Program-made: the position numbers and the translations under genes
NCBI GenBank assembly: GCA_045606265.1
Contig: JAZURO010000032.1
Location: forward strand, 1-64,000
Source of the DNA: RGIG4608 sp045606265
Lineage (GTDB): Bacteria; Bacillota; Clostridia; Oscillospirales; CAG-272
Direction of reading: 5' to 3'
DNA: 64,000 nt
The notes under the pieces: generated by a model
Told to the model about the DNA's origin: nothing
What the model saw: only the letters and a program-made list of their open reading frames with translations
Database searches by the model: none
Part shown: positions 1 to 7,569 of the stretch, one piece after another
Layout of the letters: each line of letters begins with the position of its first letter
How positions within the stretch are numbered: the first letter of the stretch is position 1

Positions 1-31
1 AAAGATCATCTTGAATTCTTATATTTTCCAT
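1..31 (-). CDS. 5' end of an unidentified gene leaving the window
   Basis: On the minus strand a GGAGG ribosome binding site is followed after six bases by an ATG at 31-29, opening a frame that reads MENIRIQDDL before the window ends. The spacing is ideal and a possible promoter lies upstream, so a real gene start is likely. Ten residues are too few to name the product. Some M13-family metallopeptidases begin in a similar way, but that is only a guess. Confidence 0.5.
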   Translation of the reverse strand, partial: MENIRIQDDL

Positions 32-81
32 AAATATCCTCCAAATTGTTATTATTAGTAAATATTTTTACTTTGAAAAAT

Positions 82-110
82 ATTATATCACAATAATTCG
101 CAAAACACAA
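82..110 (-). promoter_or_regulatory. possible sigma-A promoter for the minus-strand gene at the window start
   Basis: On the minus strand a perfect -10 TATAAT (87-82) lies 17 bp from a weak -35 TTGTGT (110-105), about 50 bp upstream of the ATG at 31. The -10 and spacing are good and the -35 is poor. Confidence 0.4.
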
Positions 111-147
111 CACAAAAATAAAAATAGAAAAAAATTTACAAATATAA

Positions 148-193
148 CACCCTCATTGAGGGTGCCTTGTTTTGGCGGAGAGAGGGGGATTCG
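148..193. repeat. direct repeat copy 1: tRNA-Ser 3' end plus terminator
   Basis: These 46 bases are identical to 333-378. The copy holds the last 18 bases of the tRNA-Ser plus CCA (173-193) and the hairpin that serves as the tRNA terminator, but none of the tRNA body. It reads as a detached tRNA 3' end lying downstream of the intact gene, 185 bp away. Confidence 0.9.
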
Positions 194-198
194 TTCTT

Positions 199-250
199 GA
201 ATTTTTCAAAGTATTTTAATATAATTTTTAGGTTATACTTTGAAAAATTC
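199..250. repeat. perfect 16-bp inverted repeat between the two direct repeats
   Basis: GAATTTTTCAAAGTAT (199-214) is the exact reverse complement of 235-250, with a 20-base A/T-rich spacer. It lies inside the 139-bp segment framed by the direct repeats. A second short hairpin (AAACAAC/GTTGTTT, about 266-286) followed by a T run lies next to it. No coding potential is convincing here. Confidence 0.8.
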
Positions 251-326
251 TTCGGTCACCGTTCTAAAACAACTCACAGGGTTGTTTTTTCACTGCGTTC
301 GAATCCCATTGAATTCTCACACCAAA

Positions 327-350
327 CAAAAGCACCCTCATTGAGGGTGC
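327..350 (-). terminator. Rho-independent terminator of tRNA-Ser
   Basis: On the minus strand a hairpin with arms built on GCACCCTCA and TGAGGGTGC is followed by TTTTGTTT, directly downstream of the tRNA-Ser CCA end. The same hairpin recurs in the upstream repeat copy. Confidence 0.75.
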
Positions 351-357
351 CTTGTTT

Positions 358-446
358 TGGCGGAGAGAGGGGGATTCGAACCCCCGTGCGATTTCTCGCA
401 AACTGATTTCGAGTCAGCCCCGTTATGACCACTTCGATATCTCTCC
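358..446 (-). tRNA. tRNA-Ser (anticodon CGA), CCA encoded
   Basis: Reading the minus strand, the acceptor stem GGAGAGA pairs with TCTCTCC, followed by discriminator G and a genomically encoded CCA (360-358). The anticodon stem GCTGA/TCAGT closes a seven-base loop CTCGAAA, giving anticodon CGA, which reads UCG serine codons. A long variable arm and the TTCGAAT T-loop with its five-pair stem fit a class II serine tRNA. The length of 86 bases plus CCA is normal. Its 3' end is duplicated at 148-193. Confidence 0.95.
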
Positions 447-519
447 TTATTTTCAACGTTCTTATTATATCACATATTTTGAAAAAATCAAGACTTAATT
501 AAGATTTTTTGTTAATAGA

Positions 520-548
520 TTGACTTTTTATTTTATTTGTTGTATAAT
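520..548 (+). promoter_or_regulatory. sigma-A promoter of the ymdB-like gene
   Basis: TTGACT (520-525) and TATAAT (543-548) are separated by exactly 17 bp, about 30 bp upstream of the ATG at 581. Confidence 0.75.
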
Positions 549-580
549 TAAACAAAATAAAATTATATAGAAAGAATATT

Positions 581-1354
581 ATGAAAATTTTAGCTATAGG
601 AGATATAGTAGGCGAAATAGCCATTGATTATCTTTCCCAACATCTTTCACAGTTCATCAGAGATAACAGAATAGATTATGTTATTGCTAACGGAGAAAAC
701 GCAAGCGAGATTAAAGGTTTATCAAAAAATGATGCCGAAAGCATATTTAACTCGGGTGTGGATTTTATAACACTTGGAAATCACGCCTACGGAAAAAAGG
801 ATGTTTATTCATATCTTGACAATAATGATCACAAAATTATCAGACCATGTAACTTTCCCACTAAAGCTCCCGGGAGTGGTTACAGTATTGTAAATGTCGA
901 TGGATATAAAATCCTTATTATCAATGCACTCGGCAATATGTTTATGACTCCGTTAAATTCTCCTTTTGAGATAATTGATAGAATTCTTGATAGGGAAGCG
1001 GGGAACTATGATTTTGCAATTCTTGATATACACGCAGAAGCAACCAGTGAAAAATTAGCTATTGCGCATTATTTTGACAGTAGAATTGCAATCATATTTG
1101 GCACGCACACCCATGTTGCTACTGCAGATGAGCAGATTTTGCCCCGAGGTAGCGCCTATATTACGGATATAGGTATGACCGGACCCATAAACAGTATTCT
1201 TGGTACCAATATTGAGGTTATTATTAATAAGTTTACTGTGCAAACACCTCAATATTTTACAGTTGCAGATGGACCTGTTAAAGCGCAAGGAGTAATATTT
1301 GAAATTGATCCAAACACATCAAAAATTAATACCATCACACGTGTTAACTTTTAG
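581..1354 (+). CDS. ymdB: YmdB-type metallophosphoesterase (2',3'-cyclic-nucleotide phosphodiesterase family)
   Basis: This 257-residue protein fits the YmdB/TIGR00282 family of calcineurin-like phosphoesterases, which hydrolyse 2',3'-cyclic nucleotides and in Bacillus influence RNA turnover and the biofilm/motility choice. The metal ligands expected for the fold are visible: Asp8 in GDIVG, Glu39-Asn40 in NGEN, Asn67-His68 in GNH, His151 in DIHAE, and His176 and His178 in GTHTH. Length is normal for the family. It has its own promoter and terminator and stands alone; the rny or recA neighbours seen in some Firmicutes are not here. The start is fixed by an AGAAAG ribosome binding site. Naming is by family; the physiological substrate is not shown. 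Confidence 0.85.
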   Translation: MKILAIGDIVGEIAIDYLSQHLSQFIRDNRIDYVIANGENASEIKGLSKNDAESIFNSGVDFITLGNHAYGKKDVYSYLDNNDHKIIRPCNFPTKAPGSGYSIVNVDGYKILIINALGNMFMTPLNSPFEIIDRILDREAGNYDFAILDIHAEATSEKLAIAHYFDSRIAIIFGTHTHVATADEQILPRGSAYITDIGMTGPINSILGTNIEVIINKFTVQTPQYFTVADGPVKAQGVIFEIDPNTSKINTITRVNF

Positions 1355-1360
1355 AATTCA

Positions 1361-1389
1361 CCTGAGAAGAAATCTTCTCAGGTTTTTTT
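1361..1389 (+). terminator. terminator of the ymdB-like gene
   Basis: The hairpin CCTGAGAAG/CTTCTCAGG (1361-1382) is followed by seven T residues, just after the stop codon. Confidence 0.9.
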
Positions 1390-1441
1390 CATAGCTGTGC
1401 TTATTCTATTGAAAAAATAAACAACAAAATATTAAAAACTA

Positions 1442-1470
1442 TTGATTTATGAAAAAATATGTTATATAAT
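1442..1470 (+). promoter_or_regulatory. promoter of the galactose/nucleotide-sugar cluster
   Basis: TTGATT (1442-1447) and TATAAT (1465-1470) lie 17 bp apart, 38 bp upstream of the first gene of the cluster. Confidence 0.65.
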
Positions 1471-1507
1471 ATATTTATCAATATTTATTTTTTAAGGAGA
1501 TTTACTT

Positions 1508-2413
1508 ATGACACTTGTTATTCTTGCAGCCGGTATGGGTTCCAGATACGGCGGAATGAAACAAATTGATCCAATGAACGAAGACGGTGATTTTATCATA
1601 GACTTTTCTATTTATGATGCTATAAAAGCCGGATTTAACAAGGTAGTTTTTATCATAAAAGAAGAAAATCTCAATGATTTTAAGGAAACCATAGGCAACA
1701 GAATTAATAAATATATTGACGTTGAATATGCGTTCCAAAGAATGTGTGATGTTCCTCAGTGGTTTGCTGTACCACAAGAACGAACAAAGCCCTGGGGTAC
1801 AACTCAAGCAATGATGAGTATTGTTGATATAGTTAATGAACCGTTTGCAGTTATCAATTCTGATGACTTTTATGGACGTGAAGCATTTGAAATCATTGCA
1901 GATCATCTTAAAAAGATTGAAGGACACACCGGTAAGCCCCAGTTCTGTATGGCTGGTTACAAACTCAAAAACACAGTTACGGAACACGGTGCAGTAAACA
2001 GAGGTGTTTGCAATATCAATGAAAAAGGACATCTAGTAAATATAGTTGAAGCCAAAGAAATAGTTCCTGTTGGAAACGGTAAGGCAGAATATCCTGACGG
2101 AGATAAAAAAATCACGCTTGACCTCGATACAGTTGTTTCAATGAACTGCTGGGGATTTACTCCTGAGCTTTTCCCATATCTTACCGCTGAGTTTGACAGA
2201 TTCCTTCATAATATCAAGAATCCTTTGAAGGATGAATCCTATCTCACAGATGTAGTCGATGTTATGATTAAGAGTGATTCTTGTGACGTTGTAGTTTATA
2301 ATACAAATGCTTGCTGGCTTGGTGTAACTTACGCACAGGATAAACCAGCGGTTGTTGCAGGAATCAAAAAGCTTATTGAAGACGGAGTTTATCCCGAACA
2401 TCTTTGGAAATAA
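1508..2413 (+). CDS. sugar-phosphate nucleotidyltransferase family protein
   Basis: This 301-residue protein is a GT-A-fold nucleotidyltransferase. The N-terminal ILAAGMGSRYGGMKQ (residues 5-19) is the nucleotide-binding signature, and NSDDF near residue 118 supplies the metal-binding acidic pair. It belongs to a family seen in anaerobes and usually annotated only as nucleotidyltransferase; it is shorter and different from GalU and GlmU. It is followed after 13 bases by galE and then galM, so activation of a hexose-1-phosphate feeding the epimerase is plausible, but the substrate is inferred from context only. A strong AAGGAGA site precedes the ATG. Confidence 0.7.
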   Translation: MTLVILAAGMGSRYGGMKQIDPMNEDGDFIIDFSIYDAIKAGFNKVVFIIKEENLNDFKETIGNRINKYIDVEYAFQRMCDVPQWFAVPQERTKPWGTTQAMMSIVDIVNEPFAVINSDDFYGREAFEIIADHLKKIEGHTGKPQFCMAGYKLKNTVTEHGAVNRGVCNINEKGHLVNIVEAKEIVPVGNGKAEYPDGDKKITLDLDTVVSMNCWGFTPELFPYLTAEFDRFLHNIKNPLKDESYLTDVVDVMIKSDSCDVVVYNTNACWLGVTYAQDKPAVVAGIKKLIEDGVYPEHLWK

Positions 2414-2426
2414 GGAGGAAAATCCT

Positions 2427-3416
2427 ATGGCAATTTTAGTAACCGGTGGAGCCGGATATATCGGCTCTCATACTGCTCTTGAACTTATTAAATCCGGACA
2501 CGAAGTAGTTGTTCTTGATAATCTTGTTACAGGATACAGAAAAGCGATACCCGAAAAGGCAAGGTTTTACGAGGGTGATATTCGTGATTTTACTTTCCTT
2601 GATAATCTTTTCAAAACTGAAAAAATTGATGCAATAGTTCATTTTGCAGCTTTTTCACTTGTTGGTGAGAGTGTTACCAATCCCCTTAAATATTATGAGA
2701 ATAATATTTACGGAACGAAAGTTCTTCTTGATGCTATGGTAGCTAACGGAGTTAAGAAAATAGTATTTTCGTCCACTGCTGCAACCTATGGTGAACCTGA
2801 GAACATTCCTATTCTTGAAAGCGACAAAACTTGTCCCACAAATCCCTATGGTGAAACTAAATTAGCTATGGAAAAAATGTTCAAATGGACTTGCGAAGCA
2901 CACGAAATGAATTTTGTATCCCTCAGATATTTCAATGCTTGCGGTGCAGATGAATGCGGAAATATCGGTGAAGCTCATAATCCTGAAAGCCATCTGATAC
3001 CTCTTATTTTGCAAGTACCCAATGGTCAAAGACCTGCAATTTCAATTTATGGAACTGATTATGATACACCTGATGGAACCTGCATTCGTGACTATATTCA
3101 CGTTACTGACTTAGCATCTGCGCATATTCTTGCGCTTGAATATCTCCTCAAAGGTGGTAAAAGCGATATTTTCAATCTTGGAAATGGAGTGGGCTATTCT
3201 GTCAGAGAGGTTATTGATACCGCAAGAAAGGTTACAGGACATCCCATTCCTGCAATTGAGACTCCTCGCCGTGCGGGTGATCCTGCGCGACTTGTAGCTT
3301 CCAGCGAAAAGGCAAAGAGAATCCTTGGTTGGAATCCTACTCACGATTCTCTTGAAGAGATTATTTCAAGTGCTTGGAACTGGCATCAAAATCACCCCAA
3401 TGGGTATAATGATTAA
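2427..3416 (+). CDS. galE: UDP-glucose 4-epimerase
   Basis: This cytosolic enzyme interconverts UDP-galactose and UDP-glucose using bound NAD. The extended SDR fold is clear: TGGAGYIGS (residues 6-14) is the Rossmann loop, SSTAATYG (115-122) holds the catalytic Thr at the usual Ser/Thr position, and YGETK (141-145) is the Tyr-Lys pair. An upstream in-frame codon exists, but the ATG at 2427 is preceded by AAGGAGG and gives 329 residues, the normal length. The gene follows the nucleotidyltransferase by 13 bp and is followed by a hairpin. No galK or galT is in the window, so the local set covers only mutarotation, nucleotidyl transfer and epimerisation. Confidence 0.95.
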   Translation: MAILVTGGAGYIGSHTALELIKSGHEVVVLDNLVTGYRKAIPEKARFYEGDIRDFTFLDNLFKTEKIDAIVHFAAFSLVGESVTNPLKYYENNIYGTKVLLDAMVANGVKKIVFSSTAATYGEPENIPILESDKTCPTNPYGETKLAMEKMFKWTCEAHEMNFVSLRYFNACGADECGNIGEAHNPESHLIPLILQVPNGQRPAISIYGTDYDTPDGTCIRDYIHVTDLASAHILALEYLLKGGKSDIFNLGNGVGYSVREVIDTARKVTGHPIPAIETPRRAGDPARLVASSEKAKRILGWNPTHDSLEEIISSAWNWHQNHPNGYND

Positions 3417-3426
3417 TTAATATCTG

Positions 3427-3455
3427 AAACGGCAATTCATATTGCCGTTTTGATT
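3427..3455 (+). terminator. probable terminator after galE
   Basis: AAACGGCAAT and ATTGCCGTTT pair with a TCAT loop (3427-3450) and run into TTTTGATTT. The T tract is short, so read-through into the next gene is possible. Confidence 0.65.
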
Positions 3456-3469
3456 TATGAGGAATAAAT

Positions 3470-3997
3470 ATGGATACTTTAATTCTAATTAAACCAAGCA
3501 TTGAATATGCAGATCAAATTAAAGAATACCGTCAAGAATTTATTGACACAGGTGACTCTATGGACGGATGCGGTCCATTACGCCGTTCAGGTGATCCTGA
3601 AGAATACATAAAAGCTTGTAAAGAATATGAGAATATCGATACTGTACCAGAAGATAAGGTACAGGCAACACAGTTCTTTTGCGTTAGAAAAAATGATAAC
3701 AAAATTGTTGGTATGATTCAAGTCAGACATTATTTTAACGAGTATCTTGAAAAATACGCAGGACACATTGGCTATTCTATAATACCAAGCGAAAGGCGTA
3801 AAGGTTATGCTAAAGAAATGCTAAAATTGGTACTTCCGTTTTGTCGTGAGATTGGGCTTGGTAAAATACTGATTACCTGTGCTGAAAGTAATATTGGTAG
3901 TGAAAAGACTATTCGTGCGAATGGCGGTATTTATGAATCTACAGTACACGAACCCAATTCTGATAGAAATTTGAAAAGATTTTGGATTTATTTATGA
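3470..3997 (+). CDS. GNAT-family N-acetyltransferase
   Basis: This 175-residue protein carries the GNAT core: GHIGYSIIPSERRKGYAKEM near residues 99-118 is motif A, with the R-R-K-G-Y-A segment binding the acetyl-CoA pyrophosphate, and a C-terminal NGGIYES segment is typical of this branch. Similar proteins are annotated as predicted acetyltransferases in Firmicutes; the substrate is unknown. It lies between galE and a HAD-hydrolase remnant, with a hairpin before it, so it may be a later insertion into the galactose cluster. Its ribosome binding site (GAGGAA) is adequate. Confidence 0.75.
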   Translation: MDTLILIKPSIEYADQIKEYRQEFIDTGDSMDGCGPLRRSGDPEEYIKACKEYENIDTVPEDKVQATQFFCVRKNDNKIVGMIQVRHYFNEYLEKYAGHIGYSIIPSERRKGYAKEMLKLVLPFCREIGLGKILITCAESNIGSEKTIRANGGIYESTVHEPNSDRNLKRFWIYL

Positions 3998-4025
3998 CAA
4001 AACTGATAAAAAATGGATATTCTAA

Positions 4026-4202
4026 ATCTTTAATAAGGCATTTGAGATTGCCAATTGTACTGCCAATGAAAGCATTATGCTTGGAGATAGACTTGATAAT
4101 GATATAGTACCTGCAAAATCTCTTGGAATGACAACTATATGGATTAAGCAAGGTCCTGCCAAATATCAGAATTCATCATTTGGAAAATTACATATTATAT
4201 AG
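4026..4202 (+). pseudogene. C-terminal remnant of a HAD-family hydrolase
   Basis: There is no start codon and a stop lies just upstream in frame, yet the frame reads through IMLGDRLDNDIVPAK and then LGMTTIWIKQG before a TAG at 4200-4202. GDRLDNDI is HAD motif IV, with its metal-binding aspartates, followed by the conserved Gly-Met and Trp-Ile region. Only about 58 residues are left; the motif I nucleophile and the cap domain are missing. It ends immediately before the galM ribosome binding site. This is best read as the decayed tail of a phosphatase gene deleted from the cluster. Confidence 0.75.
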
Positions 4203-4210
4203 GAGAAAAT

Positions 4211-5272
4211 ATGAGCATAAATAAAGAATTATTCGGAACTCATCGCGGATTCGATGTTTACAAATACACGTTAACAAACCAAAATGGAATGAGTGTTGTT
4301 ATCTCCAATTTTGGAGCAACGATAATCAGCATTAATGTACCCGACAAAAACGGGGAAGTCGCAGACGTAATTGGCGGATATGATGACCTTCAATCATATA
4401 TTGACGCAGACGGATACCAGGGCGCTATTATTGGTCGCGTTGGAAACCGTATATGCAAAGGTAAATTTACCCTTGACGGTGTCAATTACAATATGTTTAT
4501 CAACAACGGTCCCAACCATCTTCACGGCGGTAACGAAGGCTTTGATAAGAAAATCTGGCAAGTATTGTCTATTAATGACGGTATAGAGCCCTCTATCAAG
4601 CTTTTCTTACTTTCTAAGGATGGAGATGAGGGTTATCCCGGAAATCTCTCTGTAACCGTAACATACACACTTGATAATTCCGGGGCACTTACAATCAGAT
4701 ATGAAGCAATTACCGATAAACGAACACTTATTAATCTAACCAATCATACATATTTTAATCTCGGAGGATATAACTCCGGTAAAATCTACGATCACGAGCT
4801 TTGGATCGATGCAGACACTTATTTGCCAACTGATGATACACTTATTCCGACGGGCGAAATAAAGAACGTTGAGGGCACTCCGTTCGATTTCAGAATACCA
4901 AAAAAGATTGGCAGAGATATTCATTTCCAGGATAACGATCTTATCATTGCAGGGGGATATGATCATTGCTTGAATTTTGTAGGCGGAGAAACTAAACTCC
5001 CTAAGCTTCGTGCAAGAGCAATCCACAAGGATACAGGAAGAATCATGGAAATGTATACAAATCAACCGTGTGTACAGTTTTATTCAGGTAATTTCTTAAC
5101 AAACGAGAAGTTTCCCTTTAAGAACAATTGTTCGCAGAACATTCAGATGGCTTTTTGTCTTGAAACGCAACACATGCCTGATTCTATAAATCACAACAAT
5201 TTTACTAACGTAGTACTCAATCCCGAAGAGAAATACGATTATACTACAATTTATAAGTTTTATTCAAAATAA
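4211..5272 (+). CDS. galM: galactose mutarotase (aldose 1-epimerase)
   Basis: The enzyme interconverts alpha and beta anomers of galactose or glucose in the cytosol. The 353-residue length is normal. Expected active-site residues are visible: Arg80 in GRVGNR, His105 in NHLHGG, His179 in NLTNHTYFN, Asp251 in GGYDHCLNF and catalytic-base Glu318 in CLETQH. An AGGAG site precedes the ATG. It is the last gene of the galactose cluster and ends in a hairpin shared with the convergent methyltransferase gene. Confidence 0.93.
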   Translation: MSINKELFGTHRGFDVYKYTLTNQNGMSVVISNFGATIISINVPDKNGEVADVIGGYDDLQSYIDADGYQGAIIGRVGNRICKGKFTLDGVNYNMFINNGPNHLHGGNEGFDKKIWQVLSINDGIEPSIKLFLLSKDGDEGYPGNLSVTVTYTLDNSGALTIRYEAITDKRTLINLTNHTYFNLGGYNSGKIYDHELWIDADTYLPTDDTLIPTGEIKNVEGTPFDFRIPKKIGRDIHFQDNDLIIAGGYDHCLNFVGGETKLPKLRARAIHKDTGRIMEMYTNQPCVQFYSGNFLTNEKFPFKNNCSQNIQMAFCLETQHMPDSINHNNFTNVVLNPEEKYDYTTIYKFYSK

Positions 5273-5274
5273 AT

Positions 5275-5304
5275 AAAAGCTGAATGCCAATGCATTCAGC
5301 TTTT
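5275..5304. terminator. bidirectional terminator between galM and the methyltransferase gene
   Basis: AAAAGCTGAATGC and GCATTCAGCTTTT form a 13-bp stem with a CAAT loop. A and T runs on both sides serve both converging genes. Confidence 0.9.
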
Positions 5305-5306
5305 TA

Positions 5307-6080
5307 TTATCTATTCTGTCTGAAAACCTCAAAAGCAAGCACAGTGGCTGCTGATGAAGCAGTCAGGGAGCCCTTGAAGGTTTTGCCATAATCAACTCTG
5401 ACAATCATATCGGATTTTGCCAAAACCTCAGCAGAAATTCCACGTTTTTCACCACCTACTATAAGTAAAAGCGGCTTTTTAAGCTCTGCATCATAGAGGG
5501 ATACAGAATCACGAATTCCTGCAGAAACTATCTTATATCCCTTAGACTTAAAAATTTCTATAGCAGATATAATATCACACTCAAAGATGTCAATAAGCTC
5601 AGAAGTACCGGCAGAGCCCTTACATATAAGCCCCTCAGCATTGTTGAAACGATAAGAAGGCACAATAATACCGTCAGCACCGGCAGCATAGACTGATCTT
5701 ACAGCATATGCAAAGTTGAACGGATCTTCAATACCGTCAAGAATCACATAAAATCCATTATCGAAAATTTGTTCGTTTTTGGTTAAAACAGGAATATCAA
5801 TCTTGGAACAAATAGCAATAATACCACCGTGAGTTTTTCCATTAGACAATTCATCAATAAGGGTGTGAGAAGCACCAACTATCTGAAAGCCAAGCTCACG
5901 AGATTTAATCTCCAAAAACTTCAATTCATTATACTTGCTTTTTTTCTTGGACTCATTATAAATAATATGAGTAATTTTTCGTGTAGAATTATTGGATTGA
6001 ATTGAAGAAATAACAGCGCTTATGCTGGTCATACCTTCAAAAATATCAAAGTTATCTTTATCATAAATAAAATTTTGCAT
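5307..6080 (-). CDS. SpoU/TrmH-family RNA 2'-O-ribose methyltransferase
   Basis: The C-terminal SPOUT domain shows its three motifs: DGIEDPFNFAYAVRS (near residue 113), LIVGGEKRGIS (near 212) and SLTASSAATVLAFE (near 238), which form the knotted AdoMet site; Asn and Arg of motif 1 are present. An N-terminal substrate-binding-like domain precedes it. At 257 residues it resembles RlmB/TrmH-type 23S rRNA or tRNA guanosine methyltransferases; the exact target is not determinable. An earlier ATG overlaps the AAAGGA site, so the ATG at 6080, eight bases after it, was chosen. Confidence 0.85.
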   Translation of the reverse strand: MQNFIYDKDNFDIFEGMTSISAVISSIQSNNSTRKITHIIYNESKKKSKYNELKFLEIKSRELGFQIVGASHTLIDELSNGKTHGGIIAICSKIDIPVLTKNEQIFDNGFYVILDGIEDPFNFAYAVRSVYAAGADGIIVPSYRFNNAEGLICKGSAGTSELIDIFECDIISAIEIFKSKGYKIVSAGIRDSVSLYDAELKKPLLLIVGGEKRGISAEVLAKSDMIVRVDYGKTFKGSLTASSAATVLAFEVFRQNR

Positions 6081-6155
6081 ACAATACATCCTTTATAATA
6101 ATTAAGAAATAAAATGCATAGAATTAATCAGTATAATTAATAGTGAGGAAATTTT

Positions 6156-6422
6156 ATGTATATCTCATCAAATAAGGAACGCTGTGTAATAATAGCATCA
6201 TATATGCTTGAAAACGAATCGACTGTAAGAGCAGTAGCAAAAAAATTTGGAATCAGCAAAAGTACAGTACATAAAGATGTTACACGAATCTTAAAAAAAA
6301 TTCATCCGGAATTACATAAAAAAATCCAGGAATTATTGAAAAAAAATAAACAGGAACGACACTTAAGAGGCGGAGAAGCTACCAAACAAAAATTTCTTAA
6401 AGAAAAACTTAAAAAGAAATAA
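6156..6422 (+). CDS. spoIIID: sporulation transcriptional regulator SpoIIID
   Basis: SpoIIID is a small DNA-binding protein made in the mother cell that activates and represses sigma-E-regulon genes and helps turn on sigma-K. The 88-residue sequence is a full match in layout: helix-turn-helix VAKKFGISKSTVHKDV (about residues 27-42), then the basic conserved RHLRGGEATKQKF near 69-81 and a lysine-rich tail. Length is normal. A GAGGAA site precedes the ATG. This gene alone argues for endospore formation; dpaAB, yabP and yabQ in the window support it. Confidence 0.95.
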   Translation: MYISSNKERCVIIASYMLENESTVRAVAKKFGISKSTVHKDVTRILKKIHPELHKKIQELLKKNKQERHLRGGEATKQKFLKEKLKKK

Positions 6423-6464
6423 ATGGCCACCAATACATCTTAAAACCATATCAAAGATCATAAT

Positions 6465-6487
6465 AAGGCATCTTGTATGCCTTTTTT
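6465..6487 (+). terminator. terminator of spoIIID
   Basis: AAGGCAT/ATGCCTT (6465-6483) with a five-base loop is followed by TTTT. Confidence 0.75.
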
Positions 6488-6495
6488 GCTTCCCT

Positions 6496-6527
6496 CAATT
6501 ATACAAAATTTGCATTTTGTATAATTG
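6496..6527. repeat. perfect 14-bp inverted repeat between convergent spoIIID and ispE
   Basis: CAATTATACAAAAT (6496-6509) and its exact complement (6514-6527) flank a TTGC loop. It has no T tract suited to spoIIID and lies 42 bp beyond the end of ispE. It could be an ispE mRNA 3' stabilising hairpin or a protein site. Confidence 0.7.
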
Positions 6528-6568
6528 CCTCATATGTGGATAGTACATTGATGTTCCCCTCCGACGAC

Positions 6569-7489
6569 TTATATCCAAAGTCGCATTCCAGGTACCATTT
6601 CCTCGTATTCATAATTAATTGGCATACACACATAGGATTTTATACCATACGCAGCCAATTCTTCCTGTGCATCCTCTGCGTAGTATCTGCTGGGAAATAT
6701 TCCAAGAACAGACGGTCCACTTCCGCACAGGATCGAAGCCTTCACTTCATTATTTTTCATAATTGATTTGATCAATTTTATATTTTCATCGTTTTCATAT
6801 AAATCTTCAAAAATATTAAACATCAGCGGAAATGCTTCACTACATCTACCTACGCTAAATGCTCCAAACAAATCACCGTAGTTCTTTCCATACACGTAAT
6901 TCTCAAAGTTATTGTATTTTTCATCTAATTTTCTATATTGAACTGCGGTAGATTCCTTTGTACCACCACAAGCTATAAGTAAATTGTAGGATCTTATTCC
7001 GTTCATTGAAAATGTTACGTCTCCCTTGTTCCTGCAAACCTGTGTTCCACCAACTATGCAAAACGGAATGTCAGAACCTACTTCCATACCTATATCACAT
7101 AATTCTTTTAATGTGAACGGCTTTCCATACAGGAAATTAAGACCTCTCAGTACGGCTGCTGCATCAGCACTGCCGCCAGCCAATCCGGCTGCCATTGGTA
7201 TATTCTTTTTTATCACTATATCAGCGCTGCCTTTGGGAACAAAATAAAGATGTTCATAGAACTTTTGAGCTGCGATATATGCGATATTCTTTTCTTGAGG
7301 AATATCTATATCCGAATTTTCAATCTTTACAGAAAGAACGTTAGTCATATTAAGACTTACTTCGACCTCATCATATAAATCAACAATTTGCATAATTGTC
7401 AGTATATCGTGAAAGCCATCCTCCCTTTTATTCATTATATCCAGATATAGATTAACTTTAGCAAAAGCTTTTTCTTTGACAAAGAACAT
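6569..7489 (-). CDS. ispE: 4-diphosphocytidyl-2-C-methyl-D-erythritol kinase
   Basis: IspE phosphorylates CDP-methylerythritol, the fourth step of the MEP isoprenoid pathway. GHMP-kinase motifs are clear: AFAKVNLYL near the N-terminus, the ATP-binding loop PMAAGLAGGSADAAA near residue 94, and the C-terminal CGSGPSVLG. The ATG at 7489 lies six bases after GGAG; an in-frame TTG at 7501 overlaps that site and was not used. The resulting 306 residues are slightly longer than usual. It stands alone between convergent spoIIID and a divergent transporter operon. A prenyl synthase gene is at 50 kb. Confidence 0.93.
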   Translation of the reverse strand: MFFVKEKAFAKVNLYLDIMNKREDGFHDILTIMQIVDLYDEVEVSLNMTNVLSVKIENSDIDIPQEKNIAYIAAQKFYEHLYFVPKGSADIVIKKNIPMAAGLAGGSADAAAVLRGLNFLYGKPFTLKELCDIGMEVGSDIPFCIVGGTQVCRNKGDVTFSMNGIRSYNLLIACGGTKESTAVQYRKLDEKYNNFENYVYGKNYGDLFGAFSVGRCSEAFPLMFNIFEDLYENDENIKLIKSIMKNNEVKASILCGSGPSVLGIFPSRYYAEDAQEELAAYGIKSYVCMPINYEYEEMVPGMRLWI

Positions 7490-7569
7490 ATTTCTCTCCA
7501 AACTATATTAATATATATAATAATAACATATTTTTTATGATTTTTCAATAGAAACAATGCAATATCCTC

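Noticed and set aside
291..325. Possible second tRNA 3' end on the plus strand (GTTCGAATC ... CACCA)
   Set aside because: The bases flanking the T-loop-like sequence do not form a five-pair stem and no acceptor or anticodon arm is present.
167..406. 79-residue open frame across the tRNA-Ser repeat region
   Set aside because: It runs antisense through the tRNA and its duplicated end and has no ribosome binding site; frames ending GGERGIRTPV are well-known artefacts of tRNA-Ser genes.
6078..6085. CATACAAT upstream of spoIIID as a sigma-E -10 element
   Set aside because: The hexamer region matches the sigma-E consensus, but no suitable -35 element lies 13-16 bp upstream, and the sequence is also the reverse complement of the neighbouring gene's start region.
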